The notes: generated by a model not told the origin, from the sequence alone. 64,000 nucleotides of DNA from Nocardioides zeae (GCF_030818655.1 NZ_JAUTAN010000001.1:682001-746000); one strand, 5' to 3'; shown: positions 30,329 to 41,262, counted from the stretch's first letter. Translations and numbers: made by a program.

Positions 30329-31129
30329 ATGAACATTGTTGTCTGTGTGAAGCACGTCCCGGACGCCACGGCGGACCGGAAGTTCGAGTCCGACAACACG
30401 GTGGACCGGGCGGGCGTCGACGGTCTGCTGTCGGAGCTCGACGAGTACGCCGTGGAGCAGGCCCTGCAGCTCCGCGAGAGCCGTGAGGGCGAGGAGATCG
30501 AGATCACCGCGCTGACGGTGGGTCCCGAGAAAGCGCTCGACGCGGTGCGCAAGGCGCTGCAGATGGGTGTCGACAAGGGCGTCCACGTCACCGACGAGGG
30601 CATCGCCGGGTCCGACTACCTCGGCACCTCGCTGGTGCTCGCCAAGGCGATCGAGAAGCTGGGCGCGGAGAAGCCGGTCGACATCGTCTTCTTCGGCATG
30701 GCCTCCACCGACGCCTCCGGCGGCGTGGTGCCGGCGATGGTCGCCGAGCGGCTCGACCTGCCGCAGGTGACGCTCGCCGCCCTCGTCCAGTCCCAGGGCG
30801 ACCAGGTCCGCATCAAGCGGGACGGCGACACCGCGACCGAGGTCATCGGCGCGACGCTGCCGATCGTGCTCTCGGTGACGGACCAGTCCGGCGAGGCGCG
30901 CTACCCCTCGTTCAAGGGGATCATGGCCGCCAAGAAGAAGCCGGTGGAGACCTACTCGCTGGCCGACCTCGGCGTCGACCCCAGCGAGGTCGGCGCGGGC
31001 GCTGCCACGACCTCGGTCGAGGACACCGCCGCCCGCCCGCCGCGCACCGCCGGCGAGATCGTGACCGACGAGGACGGGTCGGGCGCCGAGGCGCTCGCCG
31101 GTTTCCTCGCGTCCAAGAAGTTCATCTGA
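30329..31129 (+). CDS. etfB: Electron transfer flavoprotein beta subunit
   Basis: A 266-residue EtfB. The N-terminus MNIVVCVKHVPDA is typical, with the FFGMASTDASGGVVPAMVAE and ATLPIVLSV segments of the AMP/FAD-binding fold. With EtfA it accepts electrons from acyl-CoA dehydrogenases and passes them to the quinone pool. The ATG follows an AGGAGGG ribosome site. The etfA gene starts 16 bp after the stop, in the standard etfBA order. Confidence 0.96.
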   Translation: MNIVVCVKHVPDATADRKFESDNTVDRAGVDGLLSELDEYAVEQALQLRESREGEEIEITALTVGPEKALDAVRKALQMGVDKGVHVTDEGIAGSDYLGTSLVLAKAIEKLGAEKPVDIVFFGMASTDASGGVVPAMVAERLDLPQVTLAALVQSQGDQVRIKRDGDTATEVIGATLPIVLSVTDQSGEARYPSFKGIMAAKKKPVETYSLADLGVDPSEVGAGAATTSVEDTAARPPRTAGEIVTDEDGSGAEALAGFLASKKFI

Positions 31130-31145
31130 GAAGGGTTGGGGACGA

Positions 31146-32099
31146 ATGTCTGAGGTTCTGGTCCTCGTCGACCACGTCGACGGAGCGGTCCGCAAGCCGA
31201 CCTTCGAGCTGCTGGCCATCGCGAAGAAGCTGGGCACGCCGGCTGCCGTGTTCATCGGCGGCGCGGGCGAGGCCGCTGAGGCGGCCGCCGCGGTGAAGAA
31301 GTACGGCGCGGAGAAGGTCTACGTCGTCGACGACGCCGAGATCAAGGGCTACCTGGTGGCCCCCAAGGCCGAGGCGCTCGCGCAGCTCGTGGAGAAGACC
31401 TCCCCGGCCGCGGTGCTCATCGTCTCGGGTGCGGAGGGCAAGGAGGTCGGCGCCCGCCTCGCGGTCAAGACCGGCTCCGGTCTCATCACCGACGCCGTCG
31501 ACGTGGCCGAGGACGGCACGGCGACGCAGTCGGTGTTCGCGGGCAACTACACGCTGACCGGCAAGGTCACGAAGGGCACGCCGATCATCACGGTCAAGCC
31601 GAACTCCGCCAGCCCGGAGGAGGGCGAGGGTGCCGGCACGGTCGAGGAGGTCGCGGTGACGATCTCCGACGCCGCCAAGACGGCGCAGATCGTGGCCTCG
31701 CAGCCGCGCCAGGCGTCGGGTCGCCCCGAGCTCACCGAGGCCGCGATCGTGGTCTCCGGTGGTCGCGGCACCGGCGGCGACTTCGCGCCGGTGGAGAAGC
31801 TCGCGGACGCGCTCGGCGCGGCCGTCGGCGCCTCGCGCGCCGCGGTGGACTCCGGCTGGATCCCCCACACCTTCCAGGTGGGCCAGACCGGCAAGACCGT
31901 CTCGCCGCAACTCTACGTCGCGAACGGCATCTCCGGTGCCATCCAGCACCGGGCCGGCATGCAGACCTCCAAGACGATCGTCGCGGTCAACAAGGACGAG
32001 GAGGCGCCGATCTTCGAGCTCGTCGACTTCGGCGTCGTGGGCGACCTGCACAGCGTCCTGCCGGCCCTCGCGGACGCCGTCGAGGCCCGCAAGGGCTGA
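31146..32099 (+). CDS. etfA: Electron transfer flavoprotein alpha subunit
   Basis: A 317-residue EtfA with the N-terminal domain ([13 protein letters not shown]) and the C-terminal FAD domain motifs [35 protein letters not shown] and [22 protein letters not shown]. It binds FAD in the ETF heterodimer. It is directly downstream of etfB and followed by a strong hairpin, which probably ends the etfBA transcript. Confidence 0.96.
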   Translation: MSEVLVLVDHVDGAVRKPTFELLAIAKKLGTPAAVFIGGAGEAAEAAAAVKKYGAEKVYVVDDAEIKGYLVAPKAEALAQLVEKTSPAAVLIVSGAEGKEVGARLAVKTGSGLITDAVDVAEDGTATQSVFAGNYTLTGKVTKGTPIITVKPNSASPEEGEGAGTVEEVAVTISDAAKTAQIVASQPRQASGRPELTEAAIVVSGGRGTGGDFAPVEKLADALGAAVGASRAAVDSGWIPHTFQVGQTGKTVSPQLYVANGISGAIQHRAGMQTSKTIVAVNKDEEAPIFELVDFGVVGDLHSVLPALADAVEARKG

Positions 32100-32134
32100 G
32101 GCCCCCGCAGCACCGGCACGACCTGCTCCACCGG

Positions 32135-32176
32135 CCGCGGTGGGAGCGCCCGTTCGACGGGACGCTCCCACCGCGG
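32135..32176 (+). terminator. Long hairpin after etfA
   Basis: A perfect 14-bp stem (CCGCGGTGGGAGCG at 32135-32148 paired with 32163-32176) is extended inside the loop by CCCG/CGGG. No T-run follows, as is common for actinobacterial terminators. It separates etfBA from proA. Confidence 0.75.
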
Positions 32177-32203
32177 TCGCATTTCCGCCGTACCCTCGTC
32201 GGC

Positions 32204-33451
32204 ATGAGCACCGAGGACGTCCTGGCCGCGGCGACGAGGGCCAAGGAGGCGGCGTACGAGCTGGCCACGGCGACCCGCGCGACGAAGGACGCGGCGCTGG
32301 AGGCCATGGCGGCGGCGCTCGCCGCCCACGAGCCGGCGATCCTGGACGCGAACACGACCGACGTCGAGCGGGCCGAGGAGGGCGGCACCGCGCCCAACAT
32401 CGTCGACCGCCTGCGCCTCACCCCCGAGCGGCTCGCCCAGATGGCCCAGGGCCTGCGCGAGGTCGCCGCGCTCCCGGACCCGGTGGGGGAGGTGGTCCGC
32501 GGCGGCGCCCTGCCCAACGGCCTCGAGCTGCGTCAGGTGCGGGTGCCCTTCGGGGTCGTCGGCATGATCTACGAGGCCCGTCCCAACGTCACCGCGGACG
32601 CGGCCGGCATCTGCCTCAAGTCGGGCAACGCCGTCCTGCTGCGCGGCTCCTCGAGCGCGCGGTCGAGCAACGCGGCGATCGTGGCGGCCCTCCGCGAGGC
32701 CGTCGTGTCGGCCGGTCTGCCCGCCGACGTCGTCCAGCTGGTGCCGGGGGACACCCACGAGAGCGTCAAGGCGCTCATGCGGGCCCGCGGCCTGGTCGAC
32801 GTGCTCATCCCGCGCGGCGGCGCCGGCCTGATCCGCTCGGTGGTCGAGGAGTCGACCGTGCCGGTGATCGAGACGGGTGTCGGCAACTGCCACGTCTACG
32901 TCGACGCGTCGGCCGACCTCGACAAGGCGCTCGCGATCGTCGTCAACGCCAAGACCCAGCGCACGTCGGTGTGCAACGCTGCCGAGTCGCTGCTGGTGCA
33001 CGCCGACGTCGCCGATGACTTCCTGCCGCTCGTCATCGACGCGCTCGCCGAGCGCGGGGTGCGGATCCACGGCGACGCCCGCTTCGGGGAGTACGACGGG
33101 ATCGAGCCCGCCACCGACGAGGACTACGCGACCGAGTACCTCTCGCTCGACATCGCCGCCGCGGTCGTCGACGACCTCGAGGCCGCCATCGGCCACATCC
33201 GGCGCTACTCCTCGGGCCACTCCGACGCGATCGTGACCGAGTCGCAGTCGGCGGCGCGCCGGTTCGTCGCCGCGGTCGACTCCGCGGCCGTGCTGGTCAA
33301 CGCGTCGACGCGGTTCACGGACGGCGGCGAGTTCGGGTTCGGGGCGGAGATCGGCATCAGCACCCAGAAGCTGCACGCCCGCGGCCCGATGGGGCTGCCC
33401 GAGATGACGTCGACGAAGTACGTCGTCACCGGCGACGGGCACGTGCGGTGA
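32204..33451 (+). CDS. proA: Glutamate-5-semialdehyde dehydrogenase (gamma-glutamyl phosphate reductase)
   Basis: A 415-residue aldehyde-dehydrogenase-fold enzyme of proline biosynthesis that reduces gamma-glutamyl phosphate with NADPH. The signature region is [16 protein letters not shown], with catalytic Cys257 in [37 protein letters not shown] and the C-terminal [17 protein letters not shown] are diagnostic. The ATG at 32204 lies just after the etfA terminator. proB is not in the window. Confidence 0.96.
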   Translation: MSTEDVLAAATRAKEAAYELATATRATKDAALEAMAAALAAHEPAILDANTTDVERAEEGGTAPNIVDRLRLTPERLAQMAQGLREVAALPDPVGEVVRGGALPNGLELRQVRVPFGVVGMIYEARPNVTADAAGICLKSGNAVLLRGSSSARSSNAAIVAALREAVVSAGLPADVVQLVPGDTHESVKALMRARGLVDVLIPRGGAGLIRSVVEESTVPVIETGVGNCHVYVDASADLDKALAIVVNAKTQRTSVCNAAESLLVHADVADDFLPLVIDALAERGVRIHGDARFGEYDGIEPATDEDYATEYLSLDIAAAVVDDLEAAIGHIRRYSSGHSDAIVTESQSAARRFVAAVDSAAVLVNASTRFTDGGEFGFGAEIGISTQKLHARGPMGLPEMTSTKYVVTGDGHVR

Positions 33452-33494
33452 CCCGTGGCGGCGGTCGCACGCGGTGGGCACTAAGATCACCCGC

Positions 33495-33647
33495 ATGTCG
33501 CTGAGTGAGTTCGCCGTGGTCGCCTCCGAGGCCGGTGGCGAGGGCCACAGCCCCTGGCCCTACGTCGTGGGCGGGGTCGTCCTGCTGATCTTCCTCCTCC
33601 TGCTGGCCGGTCTGCTCGCCTTCGCCGGTGGTCGCGAGCACAGTTGA
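33495..33647 (+). CDS. Small single-pass membrane protein (50 aa)
   Basis: A 50-codon frame starting ATG at 33495 and ending TGA at 33647. It has a short polar head ([20 protein letters not shown]), one transmembrane helix ([21 protein letters not shown]) and a GGREHS tail. Codon use is as GC3-rich as in neighbouring genes. It lies between proA and nadD, and its end abuts or overlaps the start of nadD, suggesting cotranscription. No function can be assigned. Confidence 0.6.
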   Translation: MSLSEFAVVASEAGGEGHSPWPYVVGGVVLLIFLLLLAGLLAFAGGREHS

Positions 33648-33648
33648 G

Positions 33649-34275
33649 GTGCCGCCTCCCGCCACGGGGCGCCGCATCGGGGTGATGGGCGGAACCTTCG
33701 ACCCCATCCACCACGGCCACCTCGTGGCGGCCTCCGAGGTGCAGTCCTTCTTCGACCTCGACGAGGTCGTGTTCGTCCCCACGGGCGACCCGTGGCAGAA
33801 GTCCGACCGGCGCGTGTCGCCGGCGGAGCACCGCTACCTCATGACGGTCATCGCGACCGCGTCCAACCCGCGCTTCCGGGTCTCGCGCGTCGACATCGAC
33901 CGGGGCGGTCCGACGTACACCGTCGACACGCTCCGCGACCTGCGTGACCAGCTGCCCGGCTCCGAGCTCTTCTTCATCACCGGGGCCGACGCGCTCGCCA
34001 ACATCTTCACGTGGCGCGACACCTCCGAGATGTTCGACCTGGCGCAGTTCGTGGGGGTGACCCGCCCCGGCTACACGATGGACGCCGCGTCGCTGGCGTC
34101 GATCCCCGACCGCCGCGTGACCATGCTCGAGATCCCCGCCCTGGCGATCTCCTCGACCGACTGCCGCCAGCGCACGGAGCGGGGCGAGCCGGTGTGGTAC
34201 CTGGTGCCCGACGGCGTCGTGCAGTACATCGGCAAGCACCACCTCTACGAGTCCTCCACGAAAGGCCCCGCATGA
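33649..34275 (+). CDS. nadD: Nicotinate-nucleotide adenylyltransferase NadD
   Basis: About 208 residues of the nucleotidyltransferase fold. [15 protein letters not shown] holds the HxGH-type motif, and the C-terminal [11 protein letters not shown] matches the ISSTxIR motif. It makes deamido-NAD from nicotinate mononucleotide and ATP. GTG at 33649 directly follows the small membrane gene; GTG at 33628 is a possible alternative adding seven codons. Its stop overlaps the rsfS ATG. The order nadD-rsfS-phosphatase matches mycobacteria. Confidence 0.94.
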   Translation: MPPPATGRRIGVMGGTFDPIHHGHLVAASEVQSFFDLDEVVFVPTGDPWQKSDRRVSPAEHRYLMTVIATASNPRFRVSRVDIDRGGPTYTVDTLRDLRDQLPGSELFFITGADALANIFTWRDTSEMFDLAQFVGVTRPGYTMDAASLASIPDRRVTMLEIPALAISSTDCRQRTERGEPVWYLVPDGVVQYIGKHHLYESSTKGPA

Positions 34276-34685
34276 CCGCCACCGACCGAGCCGTCGAGCT
34301 GGTGCACGCCGCTGCGCGCGCCGCCTCCGACAAGCTCGCGACCGACCTCCTCGCCTTCGACGTGAGCGAGCAGCTCGCGATCACCGACGCGTTCCTGCTG
34401 GCCTCCGCCTCCAACGAGCGGCAGGTCAAGGCGGTCGTCGACGAGGTCGAGGACAAGCTGCGGGAGATCGGCGCCAAGCCGGTACGCCGCGAGGGCGAGC
34501 GCGACGGCCGCTGGGTGCTCATCGACTACGGCGACGTGGTGGTGCACGTGCAGCACGAGGAGGAGCGTCGCTTCTACGCCCTCGAGCGGCTCTGGCGCGA
34601 CTGCCCGACGATCGGCCTGCCCGCCGACGTCACGGGCCCCCCGAGCGCCCCGAGCGCCCCGAGCGCCCCCGCCTCCGACGGGTGA
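34272..34685 (+). CDS. rsfS: Ribosomal silencing factor RsfS
   Basis: A 137-residue Iojap/RsfS-family protein. The family core [40 protein letters not shown] and the C-terminal [28 protein letters not shown] are present. It binds ribosomal protein uL14 and blocks subunit joining. The ATG overlaps the nadD stop and the stop overlaps the next GTG, so the three genes are coupled. The tail carries a 9-bp tandem repeat encoding SAPSAPSAP, absent from the family core. Confidence 0.95.
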   Translation: MTATDRAVELVHAAARAASDKLATDLLAFDVSEQLAITDAFLLASASNERQVKAVVDEVEDKLREIGAKPVRREGERDGRWVLIDYGDVVVHVQHEEERRFYALERLWRDCPTIGLPADVTGPPSAPSAPSAPASDG

Positions 34686-35377
34686 GCGGGCTCCGCGCCG
34701 GTCTCCGCACGCTCGTGCTGCTGCGCCACGGCCAGACGACCTGGAACGCGGAGCACCGCATCCAGGGCCAGGTCGACGCCGAGCTGAGCGCGACCGGGCG
34801 GGCGCAGGCGGCGCGGGTCGCGCCGTACGTCGCGTCCCTGGGCCCCGTCGCGGTCTGGAGCTCCGACCTGCAGCGTGCGGCGGTGACGGCCGCGCACGTC
34901 GCGGAGGCGTGCAGCCTGACGGTGCGCACCGACGAGCGCCTGCGCGAGTTCGGCCTGGGGGAGCGGGAGGGCGTGACGCACGGCGAGTACGGCGCGGCGC
35001 ACCCGGCCGAGTACGAGGACTTCGTCACCGGTCGATGGAGCTCGGTGCCGGGCGCGGAGACGCTGACCGAGGTGCGGACCCGGCTGGAGGCGTGCCTCGA
35101 CGAGCTGGCCGACGCGGTCGCGCCCGGCGAGACCGCCGTGGCGGTCTCCCACGGGGCGGCGCTGCGCGTCGCCGTGGAGGCGCTGGTGGCCGGCACGCAG
35201 AGCGAGCCGTCGGCGTACGCCGGCATGCACAACTGCGGCGTCGCCGTGCTCCAGGAGCGTCCGCTGCGGCGCGACGGCGAGCCGCGGTGGCGGCTCGTGG
35301 CCTACAACCGCACGGTCGAGGAGCTGTCCGCCACGCAGGGGGACCCCCGATTCGCGTCGGTGCGGGCGACAGGCTAA
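34682..35377 (+). CDS. Histidine phosphatase (phosphoglycerate mutase family); possible glucosyl-3-phosphoglycerate phosphatase
   Basis: A 231-residue histidine phosphatase. LLRHGQTTWN carries the phospho-accepting His, REFGLGEREG the acidic residue and AVSHGAALRV the second His. GTG at 34682 overlaps the rsfS stop. In Mycobacterium tuberculosis the gene following nadD and rsfS (Rv2419c) is GpgP, which dephosphorylates glucosyl-3-phosphoglycerate in methylglucose polysaccharide synthesis. Synteny makes that a plausible role here, but motifs alone would also fit other phosphatases. Confidence 0.88.
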   Translation: MSGLRAGLRTLVLLRHGQTTWNAEHRIQGQVDAELSATGRAQAARVAPYVASLGPVAVWSSDLQRAAVTAAHVAEACSLTVRTDERLREFGLGEREGVTHGEYGAAHPAEYEDFVTGRWSSVPGAETLTEVRTRLEACLDELADAVAPGETAVAVSHGAALRVAVEALVAGTQSEPSAYAGMHNCGVAVLQERPLRRDGEPRWRLVAYNRTVEELSATQGDPRFASVRATG

Positions 35378-35420
35378 TCTTCCTTCTCGTTGCTCGGCGG
35401 GAGACCGCGGGGAAACGGAT

Positions 35421-35496
35421 GGGGCTGTGGCGCAGCTGGTAGCGCATCTGCATGGCATGCAGAGGGTCAGGGGTTCGAGTCCCCTCAGCTCCACCA
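35421..35496 (+). tRNA. tRNA-Ala (anticodon GGC), CCA encoded
   Basis: A complete cloverleaf: 7-bp acceptor stem with the G3:U70 pair that identifies alanine tRNAs, D arm GCGC/GCGC, anticodon stem TCTGC/GCAGA with loop ATGGCAT (anticodon GGC at 35454-35456), variable loop GGGTC, and T arm AGGGG-TTCGAGT-CCCCT. The discriminator A35493 is followed by an encoded CCA at 35494-35496. A strong terminator follows at once. Confidence 0.98.
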
Positions 35497-35500
35497 TCAT

Positions 35501-35540
35501 CGACGAAGCGCCCCGGGACGACCCGGGGCGCTTCGTCGTT
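35501..35540 (+). terminator. Perfect 17-bp hairpin terminator after tRNA-Ala
   Basis: CGACGAAGCGCCCCGGG at 35501-35517 pairs perfectly with 35522-35538 around a 4-base loop (ACGA), followed by TTCTCC. It starts four bases after the CCA end of the tRNA. Confidence 0.9.
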
Positions 35541-35557
35541 CTCCTGGCTTCCCCCGC

Positions 35558-35605
35558 GGACGTCATGCGGAGCGGTGCCCCGGGCGGCCGTGGCGCACGA
35601 CGTCC
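35558..35605. repeat. GACGTCATGCG palindromic repeat, copy 5
   Basis: Left arm GGACGTCATGCG at 35558-35569; right arm CGCACGACGTCC at 35594-35605 has one mismatch. It lies between the tRNA terminator and the MerR gene. Confidence 0.8.
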
Positions 35606-35640
35606 CGAGGTGGTGTGACCGGTCCGGCCGAGGCGGGGCC

Positions 35641-35736
35641 GGAACTGTGCGGATCGGGCGGTGCTGGGCCGGCGTGGGCCGTCGTAGCCGCACCATGGAG
35701 CCCCCGGGCTGTTGACGCCCCGACGACGTCATGCGG
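35641..35736. repeat. GGAACTGTGCGG motif and a half copy of the GACGTCATGCG palindrome
   Basis: GGAACTGTGCGG at 35641-35652 matches the motif at 15362-15373. GACGTCATGCGG at 35725-35736 is the left half of the palindromic element, with the same AGCGGTG start of the centre as copy 5, but no right arm follows. No gene was seen in 35541-35778; it holds only these repeats. Confidence 0.65.
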
Positions 35737-35778
35737 AGCGGTGGCCCGGGCGGGCGGGGCCCGGTCCCGGCCCGGCGC

Positions 35779-36138
35779 TCACGCCGGCGCGCGCGGAGCC
35801 GCGAGACCCTCCAGCCGCTCGACGGTCGCGCCCAGCGCCGCGTGCTGCGCCCGGAGGCGCTCGGCGACCGCGTCCAGGTCGGCGCGGAGGCGCGGGCACA
35901 TCTCGAGATGGGTGCCGTGGTCGCCGGTGCGAGCGCAGTCCAGGTACTGCTTGATGGTCGCGGTGCTCAGTCCGGCCGCGATCATCGCCGTGATCTGGTG
36001 CACGCGCACGACGTCGTCCTCGGTGTAGGACCGGTAGCCGCTGCCGGTGCGCCCCGGGACGAGCACGCCGCTCTCGTCGTAGTGGCGGAGCGCCCGGGTG
36101 CTGACCCCGGTGAGCCGGGAGAGCTGCCCAATCTGCAT
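35779..36138 (-). CDS. MerR-family transcriptional regulator
   Basis: A 119-residue MerR protein. The N-terminal HTH is QIGQLSRLTGVSTRALRHYD with the wing SGVLVPGRTGSGYRSYTEDD, followed by the dimerisation helix (about residues 75-115) with a Leu/Ala/Glu heptad pattern. The C-terminal effector region is very short, with a CARTGDHGTHLEMCP segment holding two Cys. It is divergent from an alpha/beta hydrolase, and a MerR-type promoter with a stretched spacer lies between them. Confidence 0.92.
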   Translation of the reverse strand: MQIGQLSRLTGVSTRALRHYDESGVLVPGRTGSGYRSYTEDDVVRVHQITAMIAAGLSTATIKQYLDCARTGDHGTHLEMCPRLRADLDAVAERLRAQHAALGATVERLEGLAAPRAPA

Positions 36139-36157
36139 CGTGTCCTCCTCGTTCGGG

Positions 36158-36189
36158 TTGACCTTCACGCCGACGTGAGCCCCTAGCGT
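36158..36189 (+). promoter_or_regulatory. MerR-type promoter/operator for the hydrolase gene
   Basis: TTGACC at 36158-36163 and TAGCGT at 36184-36189 are 20 bp apart (19 if CTAGCG is used as the -10), the overlong spacer expected of MerR-activated promoters. The spacer holds the dyad TCACG-CCGA-CGTGA (36165-36178). Transcription would start near the ATG at 36197, giving a leaderless mRNA. Confidence 0.65.
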
Positions 36190-36196
36190 CCGCGGC

Positions 36197-36796
36197 ATGA
36201 CACCTGCACCAGCGCATCGACGTGCCGTCATCTTCCACGGGTTCCGCGCCACGCCCGAGGACCACTGGTTCGGCTGGCTCGCGGCTCGGCTCGCGCAGCA
36301 CGACATCCCCACGACGGTCCCGGCGTTGCCGGGCCCGGCCGAGCCCGACCCGGCCGCGTGGGAGCGAGCGGTCGCGGCGGCGCTGCGCACGCCCGACGCG
36401 GGCACGTGCGTCGTGGCACACAGCCTCGGCTGCCTCACCGTGCTGCGCCACCTGCGCGCCCGGCCCCCGGCGTGGCGGCTGGGGACGCTCGTGCTCGTCT
36501 CCGGGTTCGTGGAGCGGCTGCCGGCCCTGCCCGAGCTCGACGGCTTCATCGGTGACGGGGGCGACACGAGCGGGATCGCGGACCGCGTGGACTGCCTGGT
36601 GGTGCTGCGCTCCGACGACGACCCGATCGTCCCGCCGGAGCTGACCGATCGTCTCGCCGCCCGGCTCGGGGTGGAGGCGCAGGTGGTCCCGGGAGCGGGC
36701 CACTTCATGGCGAGCGACGGCGTCACCGCGCTGCCGCAGGTGCTGGACGTGCTCGTGCATCCCGGGAGCCCCGCGACCCCGGGACGTCATGCGTGA
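36197..36796 (+). CDS. RBBP9/YdeN-family alpha/beta hydrolase
   Basis: A 199-residue hydrolase. VIFHGFRATPEDHWFGWLAARL opens the fold; Ser76 in VVAHSLGCL is the nucleophile, Asp in SDDDPIVPPE the acid and His in GAGHFMASDG the base. It acts on an unknown ester or amide. The start at 36197 lies right after the MerR-type promoter. Its last codons and stop lie inside palindromic repeat copy 6, so the repeat has supplied the protein C-terminus (PGRHA). Confidence 0.9.
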   Translation: MTPAPAHRRAVIFHGFRATPEDHWFGWLAARLAQHDIPTTVPALPGPAEPDPAAWERAVAAALRTPDAGTCVVAHSLGCLTVLRHLRARPPAWRLGTLVLVSGFVERLPALPELDGFIGDGGDTSGIADRVDCLVVLRSDDDPIVPPELTDRLAARLGVEAQVVPGAGHFMASDGVTALPQVLDVLVHPGSPATPGRHA

Positions 36797-36830
36797 CGGC
36801 GCCCCGGGCGACCGCGGCGCATGACGTCCC
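36781..36830. repeat. GACGTCATGCG palindromic repeat, copy 6
   Basis: GGGACGTCATGCG at 36781-36793 and its complement at 36818-36830 surround a GC-rich centre. The hydrolase stop codon (36794-36796) falls within the element, which could form a hairpin at the 3' end of that mRNA. Confidence 0.85.
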
Positions 36831-36902
36831 GGGGGTGACCGGGGGCGACGGACCGGTGCGCGTCCTCAGGCTCCTCTGTGGTCGGGCGCGCACACTGGGC
36901 CC

Positions 36903-38456
36903 GTGAGCACGGGTACCGATCGGGTGGGGCGGGTCGCGCCGTACGTCGCGGGGATCGTCGCCGGCGCGGCGATGCTGGCGGTGGGCGAGGCCCTGGCCGC
37001 GCTCCTGCGCCAGCGCACGGGCCCGGTGGCGGCCGTCGCCGAGCTGGTGCGGGACCTGACGCCCGCGGGGCTCGTCAAGGGCTTCATCGAGCTGGTCGGC
37101 ACCGCCGACAAGCCGATCCTCGTCGCGATCGTGACCGTGGGGGCCCTGGCGCTGTCCGCCCTGGCGGGCCGGTGGCGCTTCGGCTGGCTCGTGCTCGTCG
37201 GGCTCGGCGTGCTGGCGAGCGTCGCGGTGCTGGTGAACCCGGGGGAGAGCGGGGTGGGCGCGGCCCGCGGTGCCCTCGTGGTGCCGCCCGGCCTCGCGAC
37301 CTGTGTCGGCGTCGCCTGCCTGGCGGTGCTGCAGGACGCGGCCCGCGCCGCCGCCCGGGAGGGGCGGGACGCCACGGGCGCCACGGGCGGCACGGGTCGG
37401 CGTCGCTTCCTCGTCATCGCCGGTGGGGTGGCCCTGACCGCGGTGGTCGTCGGGGCGGCGGGCCGGTTCGCGGGGCGGTCGCGCCGCACGGTCGAGGCGG
37501 CGCGCGAGGCGCTGCTCGACCGCCTGCGGGCGACGCCGGGCGAGGTTCCGGCGGGCGCCCAGCTGGACGTACCGGGGGTGGGGCGGTGGCAGGTGCCGGG
37601 GGAGCAGTTCTACCGCATCGACACCGCGTTCGCCGTGCCGCTGGTGGACCCCGACGCGTGGCGCCTGCGGATCCACGGCATGGTGGAGAAGGAGCTCGAG
37701 TTGTCGCTCGCCGACCTGCTCGACCGGCCCGCCACCGAGGCCTGGACCACGCTGTGCTGCGTGTCCAACCCGGTCGGCGGCGACCTCGTCGGCAACGCCT
37801 GGTGGACCGGGGTGCGGATCGCCCCGCTGCTCGCGGAGGCGGGCGTGCAGGCCGGGGCCGACGCCGTGCTGCAGACCTCGGAGGACGGCTGGACCTGCGG
37901 CACCCCGCTCGGGGTGCTCACCGACGACCGCGACGCGATGCTCGCCTACGCGATGAACGGCGAGCCGCTGCCGATCGAGCACGGGTTCCCGGTGCGGGTC
38001 GTCGTGCCGGGTCTCTACGGCTACGTGTCGGCGACGAAGTGGGTCGTCGACCTCGAGGTCACCACGTTCGACGCCTTCGAGGCCTACTGGACCCAGCGGG
38101 GCTGGGCGCCCGAGGGACCGGTCAAGACGCAGTCGCGCGTGCTCGTGCCGCGCGACGGTACGAGCGTGCGCGCCGGGGAGGTCGACATCGCCGGTGACGC
38201 CTGGGCGCAGCACCGGGGGATCGAGAAGGTCGAGGTGCAGGTCGACGGCGGGCCCTGGACGACGTGCGAGCTCGGGACCGTCCCCAGCGCCGACACCTGG
38301 GTGCAGTGGTCGACCCGCGTCTCCTGCGGGCCCGGCGACCACACCGTCGTCGTGCGGGCCACCGACGGTGACGGCGAGACGCAGACGTCGGTGCGCACCG
38401 ACGTGGTCCCCGACGGCGCGAGCGGCTGGCACGAGGTGGGGTTCACCGCCGGGTGA
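36903..38456 (+). CDS. Membrane-anchored molybdopterin-dependent oxidoreductase (sulfite-oxidase fold)
   Basis: A 517-residue protein. Four to five transmembrane segments lie in residues 12-190, with an RRRFL motif before the last one resembling a Tat-type anchor. An extracytoplasmic molybdopterin domain follows: the Mo-ligand Cys region TTLCCVSNPVGGDLVGNAWW (Cys285/Cys286), FPVRVVVPGLYGYVSATKWV, then a C-terminal Mo-co dimerisation domain. It probably oxidises or reduces a small substrate outside the membrane; the substrate is unknown. It starts at GTG 36903. FdhD is encoded 20 kb away and is not obviously linked. Confidence 0.9.
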   Translation: MSTGTDRVGRVAPYVAGIVAGAAMLAVGEALAALLRQRTGPVAAVAELVRDLTPAGLVKGFIELVGTADKPILVAIVTVGALALSALAGRWRFGWLVLVGLGVLASVAVLVNPGESGVGAARGALVVPPGLATCVGVACLAVLQDAARAAAREGRDATGATGGTGRRRFLVIAGGVALTAVVVGAAGRFAGRSRRTVEAAREALLDRLRATPGEVPAGAQLDVPGVGRWQVPGEQFYRIDTAFAVPLVDPDAWRLRIHGMVEKELELSLADLLDRPATEAWTTLCCVSNPVGGDLVGNAWWTGVRIAPLLAEAGVQAGADAVLQTSEDGWTCGTPLGVLTDDRDAMLAYAMNGEPLPIEHGFPVRVVVPGLYGYVSATKWVVDLEVTTFDAFEAYWTQRGWAPEGPVKTQSRVLVPRDGTSVRAGEVDIAGDAWAQHRGIEKVEVQVDGGPWTTCELGTVPSADTWVQWSTRVSCGPGDHTVVVRATDGDGETQTSVRTDVVPDGASGWHEVGFTAG

Positions 38457-38459
38457 GTC

Positions 38460-38480
38460 TTTCTTGACTAGATCAAGAAA
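38460..38480. promoter_or_regulatory. FurA operator upstream of furA-katG
   Basis: TTTCTTGA-CTAGA-TCAAGAAA, an 8-bp perfect inverted repeat around 5 bp, is strikingly AT-rich for this genome. It lies 20 bp before the furA start. Its position and form match autoregulatory FurA boxes known from mycobacterial and Streptomyces furA-katG loci. Confidence 0.8.
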
Positions 38481-38499
38481 ACGCGGGAGGGTGGTCGTC

Positions 38500-38967
38500 A
38501 TGACCCCGGCACCCGACCTCCAGCAGATGCTGCGCGGTGCCGCCCTCCGCGTGACTCGCCCGCGGTTGGCGGTCCTCGGCGCGGTCCACGCCCACCCCCA
38601 CGCCGACACCGACACGGTGATCGGCGCCGTACGCCGCGACCTGCCGTCGGTCTCGCACCAGGCGGTCTACGACTGCCTGAGCGCGCTGACCACGGCCGGT
38701 CTGGTGCGTCGGATCCAGCCGGCCGGCTCCGTCGCGCGCTACGAGGCGCGGATCGGCGACAACCACCACCACGTGGTGTGCCGCTCCTGCGGCGCCGTCG
38801 CCGACGTCGACTGCGCCGTCGGCCACGCGCCCTGCCTCACCGCCGACGACGACCACGGCTTCGCCATCGACGAGGCCGAGGTCATCTACTGGGGCACCTG
38901 CCCCGCGTGCGCCGTGAGCGCCGCCGTCGCGCCCACCGCGTCGGCGGAGCCCGCGGCCCGCCCCTGA
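38500..38967 (+). CDS. furA: Fur-family regulator (FurA)
   Basis: A 155-residue Fur protein. The winged-helix region is RVTRPRLAVLGAVHAHPHAD and VSHQAVYDCLSALTTAGLVRR. The metal-binding region has HHHVVCRSCG, DVDCAVGH and the C-terminal CPAC pair. FurA represses katG and itself and is inactivated by peroxide. The ATG at 38500 follows GGGAGG. The katG gene starts 42 bp after its stop. Confidence 0.94.
   Translation: MTPAPDLQQMLRGAALRVTRPRLAVLGAVHAHPHADTDTVIGAVRRDLPSVSHQAVYDCLSALTTAGLVRRIQPAGSVARYEARIGDNHHHVVCRSCGAVADVDCAVGHAPCLTADDDHGFAIDEAEVIYWGTCPACAVSAAVAPTASAEPAARP

Positions 38968-41262
<2,295 letters not shown>

Noticed and set aside
35421..35496. tRNA-Ala as an integration (att) site for a genomic island
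   Set aside because: No integrase and no partial tRNA repeat were seen in the flanks; the downstream genes look like ordinary chromosome.
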